A DNA stretch of 64,000 nt from Psychromarinibacter sp048262455 (GTDB lineage: Bacteria; Pseudomonadota; Alphaproteobacteria; Rhodobacterales; Rhodobacteraceae), in the NCBI GenBank assembly GCA_048262455.1, contig JBLXFD010000018.1, forward strand, positions 1-64,000, read 5' to 3'. Of the stretch, positions 33,298 to 42,173 are shown in pieces; the stretch's first letter is position 1; every line of letters starts with the position of its first letter. Under the pieces are notes generated by a model, which worked only from the letters and a program-made list of their open reading frames with translations, made no database searches and was not told the origin of the DNA. Made by a program: the position numbers and the translations under genes.

Positions 33298-35076
33298 TCA
33301 GTCGTCCTTCGGCAGCACCCGCAGGCGCAGTTCCATCAACTGGTCCGAGGTGGGCTCCGACGGGGCGCCCATCATCAGGTCCTCGGCGCGCTGGTTCATC
33401 GGGAACATGATGACCTCGCGGATGTTCTGCTCGTCCGCCAGCAGCATCACCATCCGGTCGATCCCCGCCGCGCAACCGCCGTGGGGCGGGGCGCCGTAGC
33501 GGAAGGCATTCAGCAGGCCGGGGAACCGGTTCTCCACCTCTTCCTTCGGGTATCCCGCGATCTCGAAGGCGCGGTACATGGTTTCCGGCTTGTGGTTGCG
33601 GATCGCGCCCGAGATCAGCTCGTACCCGTTGCAGGCCAGGTCGTACTGGTAGCCCAGCACCTGCAGCGGGTCGCCCTGCAGCGCGTCGATCCCGCCCTGC
33701 GGCATCGAGAAGGGGTTGTGCGAGAAGTCGACCTTCCCGGTCTCCTCGTCCTTCTCGTACATCGGGAAATCGACGATCCAGGCGAAGGCGAAGCGGTCCT
33801 TGTCGGTCAGCGACAGTTCCTCGCCGATCACGGTGCGGGCGCGGCCGGCGACGGATTCGAAGCTGGCAGGCTTGCCGCCGAGGAAGAAGGCGGCATCGCC
33901 GACGCCGAGATCCAGCTGCTGGCGGATCGCCTCGGTCCGCTCGGGCCCGATGTTCTTGGCGAGCGGGCCGGCGGCCTCCATCCCGTCGGCGCCCTCGCGC
34001 CAGAAGATGTACCCCATCCCCGGCAGCCCCTGCTGCTGGGCGAAGGCGTTCATGCGGTCGCAGAACTTCCGGCTGCCGCCGCCCGGCGCGGGGATGGCGC
34101 GGATCTCTGTCCCGTCCTGTTCGAGGATCTTCGCGAAGATGGCAAAGCCGGAGCCGGCGAAATGCTCGCTGACCACCTGCATCCTGATCGGGTTGCGCAG
34201 GTCGGGCTTGTCGGTGCCGTACCAGCGCAGCGCGTCGGCATAGGCGATGCGCGGCCACTCGGCGTCGACGCGGCGGCCCTTGCCGAACGTCTCGAAACAG
34301 CCACGCAGCACCGGCTCGACGGCGGCAAAGACGTCCTCCTGCTCGACGAAGGACATCTCGACGTCGAGCTGGTAGAAATCGGTGGGCGAGCGGTCGGCGC
34401 GCGGGTCCTCGTCGCGGAAGCAGGGGGCGATCTGGAAGTAGCGGTCGAAGCCCGAGACCATGATCAGCTGCTTGAACAGCTGCGGCGCCTGGGGCAGCGC
34501 GTAGAACTTGCCCGGGTGCAGCCGCGAGGGCACCAGGAAGTCGCGCGCGCCCTCGGGGCTGGAGGCGGTGATGATCGGGGTCTGGAACTCGTTGAACCCC
34601 TGGTCCCACATCCGCTGGCGCAGGTCGCGCACCACGGCAGAGCGCAGCATGATATTGTCGTGCAGCCCCTCGCGGCGCAGGTCGAGGTAGCGGTAGCGCA
34701 GGCGGGTTTCCTCGGGGTAGTCCTGGTCGCCGAAGACCTGCAGCGGCAGCTCGGCGGCGGCGCCCAGCACCTCGATGCCGCGCACGAAGACCTCGATCTC
34801 GCCGGTGGGGATCTTGCCATTCACCAGCTCCGCGTCGCGGGCCTTCACCACGCCCTCGATGCCGATGCACCATTCCGCGCGCACCTTCTCGACCTCGGCG
34901 AAGGCGGGGGAGTCCGGGTCGCAGAGCACCTGGGTGATGCCGTAATGGTCGCGCAGGTCGATGAACAGGATGCCACCGTGGTCGCGGACCCGGTGCACCC
35001 AGCCGGCGAGACGCACGGTCTCGCCCACGTCATCCTTGCGAAGATCGGCGCAGGTGTGGCTGCGATAGGCGTTCAT
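33298..35076 (-). CDS. aspS: aspartyl-tRNA synthetase
   Basis: Class II synthetase charging tRNA-Asp (and, in alphaproteobacteria, often tRNA-Asn for GatCAB amidation). 592 residues: OB-fold anticodon domain (LAGWVHRVRDHGGILFIDLRD, seen in part as GWVHRVRDHGG), motif 2 region CFRDEDPRADR, the bacterial GAD insertion and motif 3 GIDRMVMLL near the end. ATG after AGGGA; the upstream extension of the frame is not conserved-looking. Confidence 0.96.
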   Translation of the reverse strand: MNAYRSHTCADLRKDDVGETVRLAGWVHRVRDHGGILFIDLRDHYGITQVLCDPDSPAFAEVEKVRAEWCIGIEGVVKARDAELVNGKIPTGEIEVFVRGIEVLGAAAELPLQVFGDQDYPEETRLRYRYLDLRREGLHDNIMLRSAVVRDLRQRMWDQGFNEFQTPIITASSPEGARDFLVPSRLHPGKFYALPQAPQLFKQLIMVSGFDRYFQIAPCFRDEDPRADRSPTDFYQLDVEMSFVEQEDVFAAVEPVLRGCFETFGKGRRVDAEWPRIAYADALRWYGTDKPDLRNPIRMQVVSEHFAGSGFAIFAKILEQDGTEIRAIPAPGGGSRKFCDRMNAFAQQQGLPGMGYIFWREGADGMEAAGPLAKNIGPERTEAIRQQLDLGVGDAAFFLGGKPASFESVAGRARTVIGEELSLTDKDRFAFAWIVDFPMYEKDEETGKVDFSHNPFSMPQGGIDALQGDPLQVLGYQYDLACNGYELISGAIRNHKPETMYRAFEIAGYPKEEVENRFPGLLNAFRYGAPPHGGCAAGIDRMVMLLADEQNIREVIMFPMNQRAEDLMMGAPSEPTSDQLMELRLRVLPKDD

Positions 35077-35381
35077 CGGGCGGTCCCTTCGGTTCCGGAA
35101 AATCCTGCGCGATACAACGCGCCGTCGCGCGGAAGTCAAGTCGGGGCGGGCCGGGGCGGCGCGGGGTCACGGGGTCGGCAAGGCGGCAGAAAATGCGCGG
35201 GCGGTGGAACCAAGCGCGGCGGCAAAGACTTATGGCAATGACCGAAGTACGGGCAAAACTGGACAAGTATCCGTTTTCATTGCAAAGTAATCCCGTGCCT
35301 GGACGAACTCGACGGTCCGCGGGGTCCATAGAACGCCCGGGCTGCACCGGCGGGGGCCGGTGGACGGCGCAGGGGGTGACA
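35077..35381. other. divergent aspS/cfa intergenic region
   Basis: 305 bases. An AT-richer patch at about 35225-35295 is the best place for a cfa promoter. A perfect hairpin CACCGGC-GGGG-GCCGGTG (35345-35362) lies 19 bases before the cfa ATG. The frame of cfa is open through much of this region, but no start with a ribosome site supports a longer protein. Nothing else recognised. Confidence 0.4.
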
Positions 35382-36626
35382 ATGCTGGACTTTCTCTTCG
35401 ACAAGATGGTGCGCACCATGATGCGCAAGAACGCGCTGCGGATCACCTTTCCGGACGGTCAGACGCGCGACTACGGCGACGGCTCGCCGGGCCCGGTGCA
35501 CATCACCCTGCACGACCCCGCCATGCTTCCCCGGCTTGGCCTCAACCCCGAGCTGACGCTGGGCGAGGCCTACATGGACGGCACCATGACCATCAAGGAC
35601 GACGACCTGCACGGGCTGTTCGCGGCGGTGATGCCGAACATCTCGAAGGGGCGCCGCACCGGCTGGCAGAAGGCGCTGGGGCGCACCCGCTCTGCCCTGC
35701 GCTGGCTGGACCAGTACAACCCGATGACCCGGGCGCGGCAGAACGTGGCGCATCACTACGACCTGTCGGCGCAGCTCTATGACCTCTTCCTCGACAGCGA
35801 CAAGCAATACTCCTGCGCCTACTTCCGCACACCAGAGGATACGCTGGAACAGGCACAGGCCAACAAGAAGGCCCATATCGCCGGCAAGCTGCTGATCGAG
35901 CCGGGGATGCGGGTGCTGGACATCGGCTGCGGCTGGGGCGGCATGGGGCTGACGCTGGCGCGCGACTACGGGGCGAAGGTGCTGGGCGTGACCCTGTCCG
36001 AGGAACAGCACAAGATCGCCACCGCCCGCGCCCGCGCCGAGGGGCTGGAGGACCGGGTCGAATTCCGGCTGACCGACTACCGCGCCGTGGACGAGACCTT
36101 CGACCGCATCGTCTCCGTGGGGATGTTCGAGCATGTGGGCACCCCGCATTACCGCGAGTACTTCGGCCATGTTCGCGATAAGCTGACCGAGGACGGCATC
36201 GCCTTGATCCACACCATCGGCCGCACCCTGCCGCCGGGCCACACCAACCCCTGGATCGCCAAGTACATCTTCCCCGGCGGCTACACCCCGGCCATGTCCG
36301 AGGCGATGCGCGCGGTGGAGCTGGAGGATCTCTATCCCACCGACGTCGAGGTCTGGCGCCTGCACTACGCCGAGACCCTGCGCCACTGGCACGACCGCTT
36401 CATGGCGAACCGCGACCGGGTGAAGGCGATCTACGATGAACGCTTCTGCCGGATGTGGAAGTTCTACCTGGTGGCCTGTGAGATGACCTTCCGCCACCAC
36501 CACCAGTGCGTGTTCCAGTTCCAGCTGGCGCGCCGGCAGGACGCGGTGCCGCTGACGCGCGACTATCTCTACCGCGGCGACAAGGCCAAGGCGCGCGCCC
36601 CGGCGGCCTCGCACGCGGCAGAGTAG
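35382..36626 (+). CDS. cfa: cyclopropane-fatty-acyl-phospholipid synthase family protein
   Basis: 414-residue SAM-dependent enzyme that methylenates unsaturated acyl chains of membrane lipids. After an N-terminal lipid-binding part come NVAHHYDLSAQLYDLFLD, the SAM site VLDIGCGWGG (about 178-187), GVTLSEEQ, and VSVGMFEHVG with the catalytic-pocket Glu. ATG after AGGGGG. Some relatives methylate rather than cyclopropanate, so the exact product is not certain. Confidence 0.9.
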   Translation: MLDFLFDKMVRTMMRKNALRITFPDGQTRDYGDGSPGPVHITLHDPAMLPRLGLNPELTLGEAYMDGTMTIKDDDLHGLFAAVMPNISKGRRTGWQKALGRTRSALRWLDQYNPMTRARQNVAHHYDLSAQLYDLFLDSDKQYSCAYFRTPEDTLEQAQANKKAHIAGKLLIEPGMRVLDIGCGWGGMGLTLARDYGAKVLGVTLSEEQHKIATARARAEGLEDRVEFRLTDYRAVDETFDRIVSVGMFEHVGTPHYREYFGHVRDKLTEDGIALIHTIGRTLPPGHTNPWIAKYIFPGGYTPAMSEAMRAVELEDLYPTDVEVWRLHYAETLRHWHDRFMANRDRVKAIYDERFCRMWKFYLVACEMTFRHHHQCVFQFQLARRQDAVPLTRDYLYRGDKAKARAPAASHAAE

Positions 36627-36647
36627 GTGTCAGACAGGCGGGCGCGG

Positions 36648-37913
36648 TTAGCCCCGCAGCCGCGCCAGCAGCGCCCGGGTGGCGGCGCCGGTGACCGGCA
36701 GGCCCTGCGCCCGCTCGTAGGCCTCGATGGCGGCGGTGGTGCCCTTGCCCACCACCCCGTCGGCGCCTTTGGTGTCGTAGCCCGCGGCGGTCAGCCGTTC
36801 CTGGATCTCCTTGCGGTCGGCCAGCGTCAGGCCCTGCGCGTCGGGCGGGAAGTTGCCGCGCAGCGGCCCGCCTCCCGCCAGCCGGTCGGACAGGTGGCCC
36901 ACCGCGATCACGTATTTCTCCGAGTTGTTGTAGCGCGCGATGGCGTTGAAGTTGCCGAACACCAGGAAGGCCGGCCCGCCCGCGCCCGAGGGCAGCAGGA
37001 TCGCCCCCGGCCCGTGGTCCGGCAGGTTGCCGCCGCCCGCCAGCCGCACCCCCTGCCCCTGCCACTCCGCCACGCTGCGATTGCGCCCGCGCCCCGCCTG
37101 CCCGGCATTGAATCCCGCCGGCAGCGCCACCTCCACGCCCCAGGGCTGGCCGGTGCGCCAGCCGGCGTTGCGCAGGTAGGCGCCGGTCGAGGCCAGCGCG
37201 TCGGTGGGATCGTCGGACCAGATGTCGCGCCGCCCGTCACCGGTGAAGTCGACGGCGTAGGCCTCGTAGGAGGTGGGGATGAACTGCGTGTGCCCCATGG
37301 CCCCGGCCCAGCTGCCGGTCATCCGGTCGATGGTGATGTCGCCGTTCTGCAGGATCTTCAGCGCCGAGATCAGCTGTTTCTCGAAGAAGGCGCCGCGGCG
37401 GCCGTCGTAGGCCAGCGTCGCCAGCGCCGAGATCACCGGCACCGTGCCGCGCCGGGCGCCATAGCGGCTTTCGATGCCCCAGATCGCCGCCACCACCTGC
37501 TTTTCCACCCCGTAGCGCGCCTGCACCGCGTCCAGCGCCGCCGCGTGCCGCGCCATCATCGCGCGGCCGGTGGACACGCGGTCGGCGTCCACCGTCAGCG
37601 CCAGGTAGTCCTGCAGCGAGCGGTCCACCTCGGCCTGGTTGCGGTCGCGCTCGATCACCAGAGGCAGGAAACCGGCGCTGCCCAGCGCGCGCGTGACCAC
37701 GGGCTCCGAGATGCCCGCAGCCCTCGCGCGGGGGCCGAAGGCCTGCAGCCATGCGTCGAAGCCGGGGTTGGGGACGGCCTTGAACTGCACCTCCGGCACG
37801 GGACCTGCACCGAGACCGGGGCCGTCGAAACGCGCGCCGCCGCTGCAGGCCGAAAGCGCGGCGGCCGAAAGCGTCAGCAGCAGGCTGCGGCGGGAGATTG
37901 CGGAAAGCGTCAT
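36648..37913 (-). CDS. lytic murein transglycosylase (MltB-like) with peptidoglycan-binding domain
   Basis: 421 residues. The N-terminus has a twin-Arg/hydrophobic leader ending in a lipobox-like LSAC, so probably a lipoprotein. The catalytic domain contains AIWGIESRYGARRG with the catalytic Glu, GAMGHTQFIPTSYEAYAVDF (family 3 lytic transglycosylase) and a C-terminal PG_binding_1 domain (about 355-420, GYDTKGADGVVGKGT). Cleaves peptidoglycan glycan strands in the periplasm. The long open frame upstream is repeat DNA, so the ATG at 37913 is the start. Confidence 0.92.
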   Translation of the reverse strand: MTLSAISRRSLLLTLSAAALSACSGGARFDGPGLGAGPVPEVQFKAVPNPGFDAWLQAFGPRARAAGISEPVVTRALGSAGFLPLVIERDRNQAEVDRSLQDYLALTVDADRVSTGRAMMARHAAALDAVQARYGVEKQVVAAIWGIESRYGARRGTVPVISALATLAYDGRRGAFFEKQLISALKILQNGDITIDRMTGSWAGAMGHTQFIPTSYEAYAVDFTGDGRRDIWSDDPTDALASTGAYLRNAGWRTGQPWGVEVALPAGFNAGQAGRGRNRSVAEWQGQGVRLAGGGNLPDHGPGAILLPSGAGGPAFLVFGNFNAIARYNNSEKYVIAVGHLSDRLAGGGPLRGNFPPDAQGLTLADRKEIQERLTAAGYDTKGADGVVGKGTTAAIEAYERAQGLPVTGAATRALLARLRG

Positions 37914-38042
37914 GGCGGCCCCTCGTTTCTGGTTCTGTCTGCCCGGCGCGCAGGATAGCGGTTTCGCCGCCCCGCTCCCAGAGCAGATGTGCCCCGCGCC
38001 CGCCCCCGCGCGGGATGCCGCCTCGGGTAGCGGGGACACCGC

Positions 38043-38433
38043 CGTAGGGCGGGCTTCAGCCCGCCACTCCGCGATCCCGGCGGGCGAACCCGCCCTATTG
38101 CGCCACGGCGGGGTGAACCCCGCCCTACACCTCGTTCGAACGAGGCCCTGACCAGCCCCCGAACAAGCCGGAGGCGCGGGGGCGAGCGCCTGCCCGTCCC
38201 GGCGGGCTGGCGTCGCGCTACGGCGGGGTGAACCCCGCCCTACACATCGTCCGAACGAGGCGCTGATCAGCCCCCGAACAAGCCGAAGCCGCGGGGCGAG
38301 CGCCTGCCCGTCCCGGCGGGCTGGCGCTGTGTCATCTTCGTGCAACGCTCGTTCTGAGTGCGGACTTGGCCGGGATAAAGCGCCCATGCTTGAGGCCGGA
38401 AGCGCCACCCCACGGGCAGGCTCACGCTGCGCC
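38043..38433. repeat. composite dispersed repeat, region C
   Basis: Occupies most of the 537-base gap upstream of the transglycosylase. Hairpins of the GGCGGGGT-gA-ACCCCGCC type at 38048-38065, 38107-38124 and 38222-38239, two copies of the GAACAAGCCG...GCGAGCGCCTGCCCGTCCC module, and one GGATAAAGCGCCCATGC segment ending at CCACGGGCAGGCTCACG. Same module order and orientation as region A. Confidence 0.8.
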
Positions 38434-38450
38434 CTACCTCGCCTTCCGCG

Positions 38451-39308
38451 TCACCCCTGCGCCAACCCCCGCGCCAGCCGCAGCGCCCCGTCCAGCGGGC
38501 TGCCCTCGGGCGCCACCAGCGCCGCGCGCACCTCTTCCGGCAGAAAGGGCGCGTAGTGCGGGCCGATGCCGCCGATCAGGCAGACCGGCTCGCCCGCCTC
38601 CCGCTCCAGCGCCGCCAGCGCCCGCAGGATCCAGTCCGCCCCCGCCTGCATCAGGTCCCGCGCCGCCGGGTCCTCGCCCGCCGCCTCCACCACCTGCCGC
38701 GCCAACCGGCCGTAGTCCGCCGGCACCGCGCGCAGGCTGAAAAACACCGCCGCGGGCAGCCCGCCCTGCTGTTCCAGCACCCGTTCCAGCAGCGGCGAGC
38801 CCGTGGCCATCCCGTCCTGCCAGTCCGCCAGTCGCGACAGCAGCCCGCGCCCCAGCCAGGCGCCCGAGGCCTGGTCCGATATCTGCCAACCCCAGCCGCC
38901 GACAAAGCCCCGCGCGCCGCCCGCCTGCCGCCCGATGAAGGAACCGGTGCCGATCGCTGCGAGGCAGCCGTCGCGCCCGCCAAGCGCCCCCACCATGCCG
39001 GTGGGACGGTCGTCGCTGACCTCCAGCCGCCGGAAGGTCAGGCCCGCGCGCAGCCGCTCTGCCTGCCCCGGATCGATCAGCCCGGCCAGCCCGACCCAGG
39101 CCGCGCCATTCTCCAGCGCCTCGCGGCTCAGCCCCGCGGCAATCCGCGCCTCCTCCAGCGCCGCGCGGACGCTGGCCAGCGCGCCTTCCGGAGAGGTGGC
39201 GACGTTGGCGGCGGGCCCGCTGCCCTGCCCCAGCACCCGGCCCTCGCCGTCACAAATCGCCGCGCGGCAGCCGGTGCCGCCGCCGTCCACGCCTACGCAG
39301 ATCGTCAT
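38451..39308 (-). CDS. BadF/BadG-type ATPase, probable N-acetylglucosamine or glucosamine kinase
   Basis: 285 residues of the ASKHA fold: phosphate-1 VGVDGGGTGCRAAI, phosphate-2 LAAIGTGSFIGR and adenosine site LIGGIGPHYAPF. The short form of this family is mostly GlcNAc/glucosamine kinase; longer relatives activate benzoyl-CoA reductase. Its ATG overlaps the stop of the MhpA-like gene, so it is the last gene of that operon, although a sugar kinase does not obviously fit there. The ATG is 6 bases after GGGAGG; another ATG 6 bases upstream is possible. Confidence 0.8.
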   Translation of the reverse strand: MTICVGVDGGGTGCRAAICDGEGRVLGQGSGPAANVATSPEGALASVRAALEEARIAAGLSREALENGAAWVGLAGLIDPGQAERLRAGLTFRRLEVSDDRPTGMVGALGGRDGCLAAIGTGSFIGRQAGGARGFVGGWGWQISDQASGAWLGRGLLSRLADWQDGMATGSPLLERVLEQQGGLPAAVFFSLRAVPADYGRLARQVVEAAGEDPAARDLMQAGADWILRALAALEREAGEPVCLIGGIGPHYAPFLPEEVRAALVAPEGSPLDGALRLARGLAQG

Positions 39309-40708
39309 GCCCATCCTCCCGTCGCCCGGATCAGCGACGCGTGCACCGCCTCGGCCCGCCGCAGCGCCTCGGCATCCGCCGCGCCGGCCAGCGCGTAGCC
39401 GTCCGGCCGCACCAGCGCCGCCGCCAGCCCGCGTTCCGCCAGCCAGTCCTCGCCGCCCCGCACCAGCGGCAGCGCCGTCTCAAGAGGCCCCCGCGCCAGC
39501 ACCCAGAAGCCGCCGCGCGCCGCCTCGTCGGCCCGCTGGCCGCCTGTCACGGGCTGCGGCACCAACACGCCGCCGGTCCTGTCCCGCTCTCCCAGCCCCG
39601 GCCCGAGGTCGGGCCAGATGGAACGCATCCGTCCCTCCGGCACCTCGCCCCGCGCCGTGCGGTTGATCAGCCGCCCAAGGTCCACCGACAGCGCGATGAA
39701 GGCGCGGGCGTTGGGGGCGCGCTCTGTCTCGTAGCTGTCCAGCAAGTCGGGCGCCGCGCCGCCCTGCAGCGCCGCCAGCTTCCACGCCAGGTTCGCCGCG
39801 TCGCGCACCCCGGCGCACAGCCCCTGCCCCATGAAGGGCGGCATCTGGTGCGCCGCGTCCCCCGCCAGCAGCACCCGCCCCGCCCGCCAGCGCCGCGCCA
39901 GGCGCGAGCGGAAGACGTAGACCGCCGACCGCTCCAGCCGCGCGTCCCCGGGGCCGATCCAGCGGGCGAGCCATGCCCAGGTCTGTTCGGGCGAGAATTC
40001 ATCGGGATCGCCGGGGTCCAGCCGGATTTCCCACCGCCGGCGGTCGCCGACGCCGCGCACGTAGGTGGCGGGGCGGTCCGGGTCGCAGAACTGCACGGAG
40101 TGATCGCCGAGATCCGGGCGCGGGCGGGTCAGCGACAGGTCGGCCACCAGCCAGCGTTCCTCGAACCCCAAGTCTTCCTGCCCGATCCCCAGCGCCTGCC
40201 GCAGGAGAGAGCCGGCGCCGTCGCAGGCCACCACGTGCCCGGCCCGCAGCGGGCCCGCCGAGGTCTGCAGCGTCACGCCGCCCTCGTCCTGCGCCAGGCC
40301 CGTCACCTCGGTGCCGGGGTGGAAGGTGATCCCCGGAAACCGCGCCATCCCCGCCCGCAGCGCCCGTTCCACCCCCGGCTGGTGGCAGCGGTAGCTTTCG
40401 GCCCAGCCTTGCGGGCCGGTGCCGGTGTCGCGCGACCAGTCCACCAGCACCTTGCTCGCCGGGTCGCGGAACAGCATGCCGGGGTTCACCCGCGTCTCGG
40501 GCAGGATCGCCCCTGCCAGCCCCGCCGACTGGAACACGCGCATGGTCTCGCCGTCGAAATGCACCGCGCGCGGCAGGTCATAGATCCGCGCCTGCCGCTC
40601 CAGCACCGCCACCCGCAGCCCGCGCCGGCCCAGCAGGTTCGCCAGCAGCGCGCCCACCGGCCCGCAGCCCACCACCGCCACCCCGGTCTCCTGCGGCAGG
40701 GGCGTCAC
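39305..40708 (-). CDS. MhpA-like FAD-dependent aromatic hydroxylase
   Basis: 467 residues with VAVVGCGPVGALLANLL at the N-terminus, ARIYDLPRAVHFDGETMRVF (the 3-(3-hydroxyphenyl)propionate hydroxylase type), DG motif ACDGAGSLLR and GD motif LLAGDAAHQMPPFMGQG. About 80-100 residues shorter than E. coli MhpA. Likely ortho-hydroxylates a phenol to give a catechol, which the VOC protein encoded upstream could then open. Overlaps both neighbours by 4 bases. Confidence 0.85.
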   Translation of the reverse strand: MTPLPQETGVAVVGCGPVGALLANLLGRRGLRVAVLERQARIYDLPRAVHFDGETMRVFQSAGLAGAILPETRVNPGMLFRDPASKVLVDWSRDTGTGPQGWAESYRCHQPGVERALRAGMARFPGITFHPGTEVTGLAQDEGGVTLQTSAGPLRAGHVVACDGAGSLLRQALGIGQEDLGFEERWLVADLSLTRPRPDLGDHSVQFCDPDRPATYVRGVGDRRRWEIRLDPGDPDEFSPEQTWAWLARWIGPGDARLERSAVYVFRSRLARRWRAGRVLLAGDAAHQMPPFMGQGLCAGVRDAANLAWKLAALQGGAAPDLLDSYETERAPNARAFIALSVDLGRLINRTARGEVPEGRMRSIWPDLGPGLGERDRTGGVLVPQPVTGGQRADEAARGGFWVLARGPLETALPLVRGGEDWLAERGLAAALVRPDGYALAGAADAEALRRAEAVHASLIRATGGWA

Positions 40709-41241
40709 GGCTCCTCGGTGCGCGAGCCGGGGATCGGCGCGCCCGCCGCGTTGCGGTGGGTGCCGTCGGGGTCGAGGGTGGCGAGGCCCCAGAAAATCTC
40801 CACCCGGTGCCCGTCGGGATCGAGGATGTAGACCGCCTCGTTCTCGCCCCAGGACCCGTCGCCGCGCGGGTCGTGCCAGGAATGCAGCACCGGGCCCCGC
40901 ACGATCTCGGCCCCCGCCGCGCGCACCCGGTCCAGCACGGTGTGAAAGTCCGCCTCGCTGTCACATTCCAGCGCGAAGTGGTGGAACGAGGGCGGCCCGT
41001 CCAGGTCGTCCTCGGGCCGCACCGGGCGGCGGCGGTAGGTCTTGGCGGGGTTGTGCACCAGCACCAACTCGTGGTGCCGGTCGCCCAGCCGCAGGAAGGT
41101 CAGCTCCACCGGGATCGCCGGCACCTCGTTGGCCGCGTGCCGCTCTGTCAGCTTGAAGCCCAGCACCTCGCGGTAGAAGGCGATGGACCGGTCGGTGTCG
41201 CTGACCTCCACCGAGAAGTGCTGCATCCGCGCGATCGCCAT
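40705..41241 (-). CDS. VOC-family extradiol dioxygenase-like protein
   Basis: 178 residues, one VOC module pair. Candidate metal ligands are His8 (MQHFSVEV), His in PSFHHFALECDSE and Glu in DPDGHRVEIFWG, the 2-His-1-Glu set of type I extradiol dioxygenases. The ATG follows GGAGGAGAGG; the frame upstream passes through palindromes and is not coding. Single-module size is short for a classical catechol 2,3-dioxygenase, so glyoxalase-like or other chemistry is possible. Confidence 0.78.
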   Translation of the reverse strand: MAIARMQHFSVEVSDTDRSIAFYREVLGFKLTERHAANEVPAIPVELTFLRLGDRHHELVLVHNPAKTYRRRPVRPEDDLDGPPSFHHFALECDSEADFHTVLDRVRAAGAEIVRGPVLHSWHDPRGDGSWGENEAVYILDPDGHRVEIFWGLATLDPDGTHRNAAGAPIPGSRTEEP

Positions 41242-41260
41242 CGCCCTCTCCTCCGCCCGC

Positions 41261-41308
41261 ATGATCTTCTGGAAGATCATGCCCCCCGGCATAATCTTCC
41301 GGAAGATT
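41261..41308. promoter_or_regulatory. paired palindromes between the SDR and VOC genes
   Basis: First palindrome ATGATCTTC-TG-GAAGATCAT (41261-41280), second AATCTTCC-GGAAGATT (41293-41308), sharing the core ATCTTCYGGAAGAT and separated by GC-rich GCCCCCCGGCAT that lets them pair with each other as well. They lie between the SDR stop and the VOC ribosome site. Could be tandem operators, an attenuator/processing hairpin or a mobile palindromic repeat. Confidence 0.5.
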
Positions 41309-41313
41309 TTGCC

Positions 41314-42051
41314 TCAGTACGTCGCCCGCCCCCCCGACAGGTCGAAGACCGCGCCGGTGGTGAACCCGTTGTCGCGGCTGGCCACGAAGGCGATCATCTT
41401 CGCCGCCTCGTCCACCTCGAGGAACCGGCCTCGGGGGATCTTGGACAGCATGAACTCGATGAACTTCGGCTCCATCTGGTCGAAGATCCGGGTGCGCGCC
41501 GCCGCCGGGGTGACGCAGTTGACGGAGATGTCCTGCTCCGCCAGCTCCTTGCCCAGCGACTTGGTGAAGCCGATCACCCCCGCCTTCGAGGCGGAATAGG
41601 CCGAGGCATTGGGATTGCCCTCCTTGCCGGCGATCGAGGCGATGTTGACGATGCGCCCGTAGCCCTGCCGCTGCATCGCCGGCACCACGGCGCGGTTGGT
41701 GAAGAAGGTGCCGTTCAGGTTGATGTTCACGATCCGCTGGAATTCCTCCACCGGGTAGTCGGCGACCGGCGCGTTCAGCCCGGCGATGCCGGCGGAATTG
41801 ACCAGCACGTCGATCCGCCCCGCCGCCTCCAGCGTGGCGGTGGCGGCGGCCTCGACGCTGGACCAGTCGCCCACGTCCACCTGCTGCACCAGCGTCTCGC
41901 CGCCCAGCGCCTCGGCGGTCTGCCGCGACAGCGCCTCGTCCATGTCCCAGATCACGATCCGCGCCCCGGCCTCGCGCAGCGCCTCTGCCACCGCGCGGCC
42001 GATGCCCTGCGCACCGCCGGTGATTACGGCCACCTGTCCGCTGAAATCCAT
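41314..42051 (-). CDS. short-chain dehydrogenase/reductase (FabG-like)
   Basis: 245-residue classical SDR: ITGGAQGIGRAVAEAL (NAD(P) binding), VLVNSAGIAG, and catalytic Ser-Tyr-Lys in IASIAGKEGNPNASAYSASKAG. The acidic residue after the second strand (WDMDEA) favours NAD. ATG after AGGAGA. First gene of the SDR-VOC-MhpA-BadF operon; the substrate may be an alcohol or dihydrodiol of the same pathway. Confidence 0.88.
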   Translation of the reverse strand: MDFSGQVAVITGGAQGIGRAVAEALREAGARIVIWDMDEALSRQTAEALGGETLVQQVDVGDWSSVEAAATATLEAAGRIDVLVNSAGIAGLNAPVADYPVEEFQRIVNINLNGTFFTNRAVVPAMQRQGYGRIVNIASIAGKEGNPNASAYSASKAGVIGFTKSLGKELAEQDISVNCVTPAAARTRIFDQMEPKFIEFMLSKIPRGRFLEVDEAAKMIAFVASRDNGFTTGAVFDLSGGRATY

Positions 42052-42173
42052 TGCTGTGTCTCCTGTATGCGGCGCGACTTTCCGTTTGCCGCGCCCGATG
42101 GTCAAGCCGAATGCGCCGGGTTGATCCCGACCCGGCGCTCTGCCAGACACGCGCCCATCAACGGGAGAGACCC

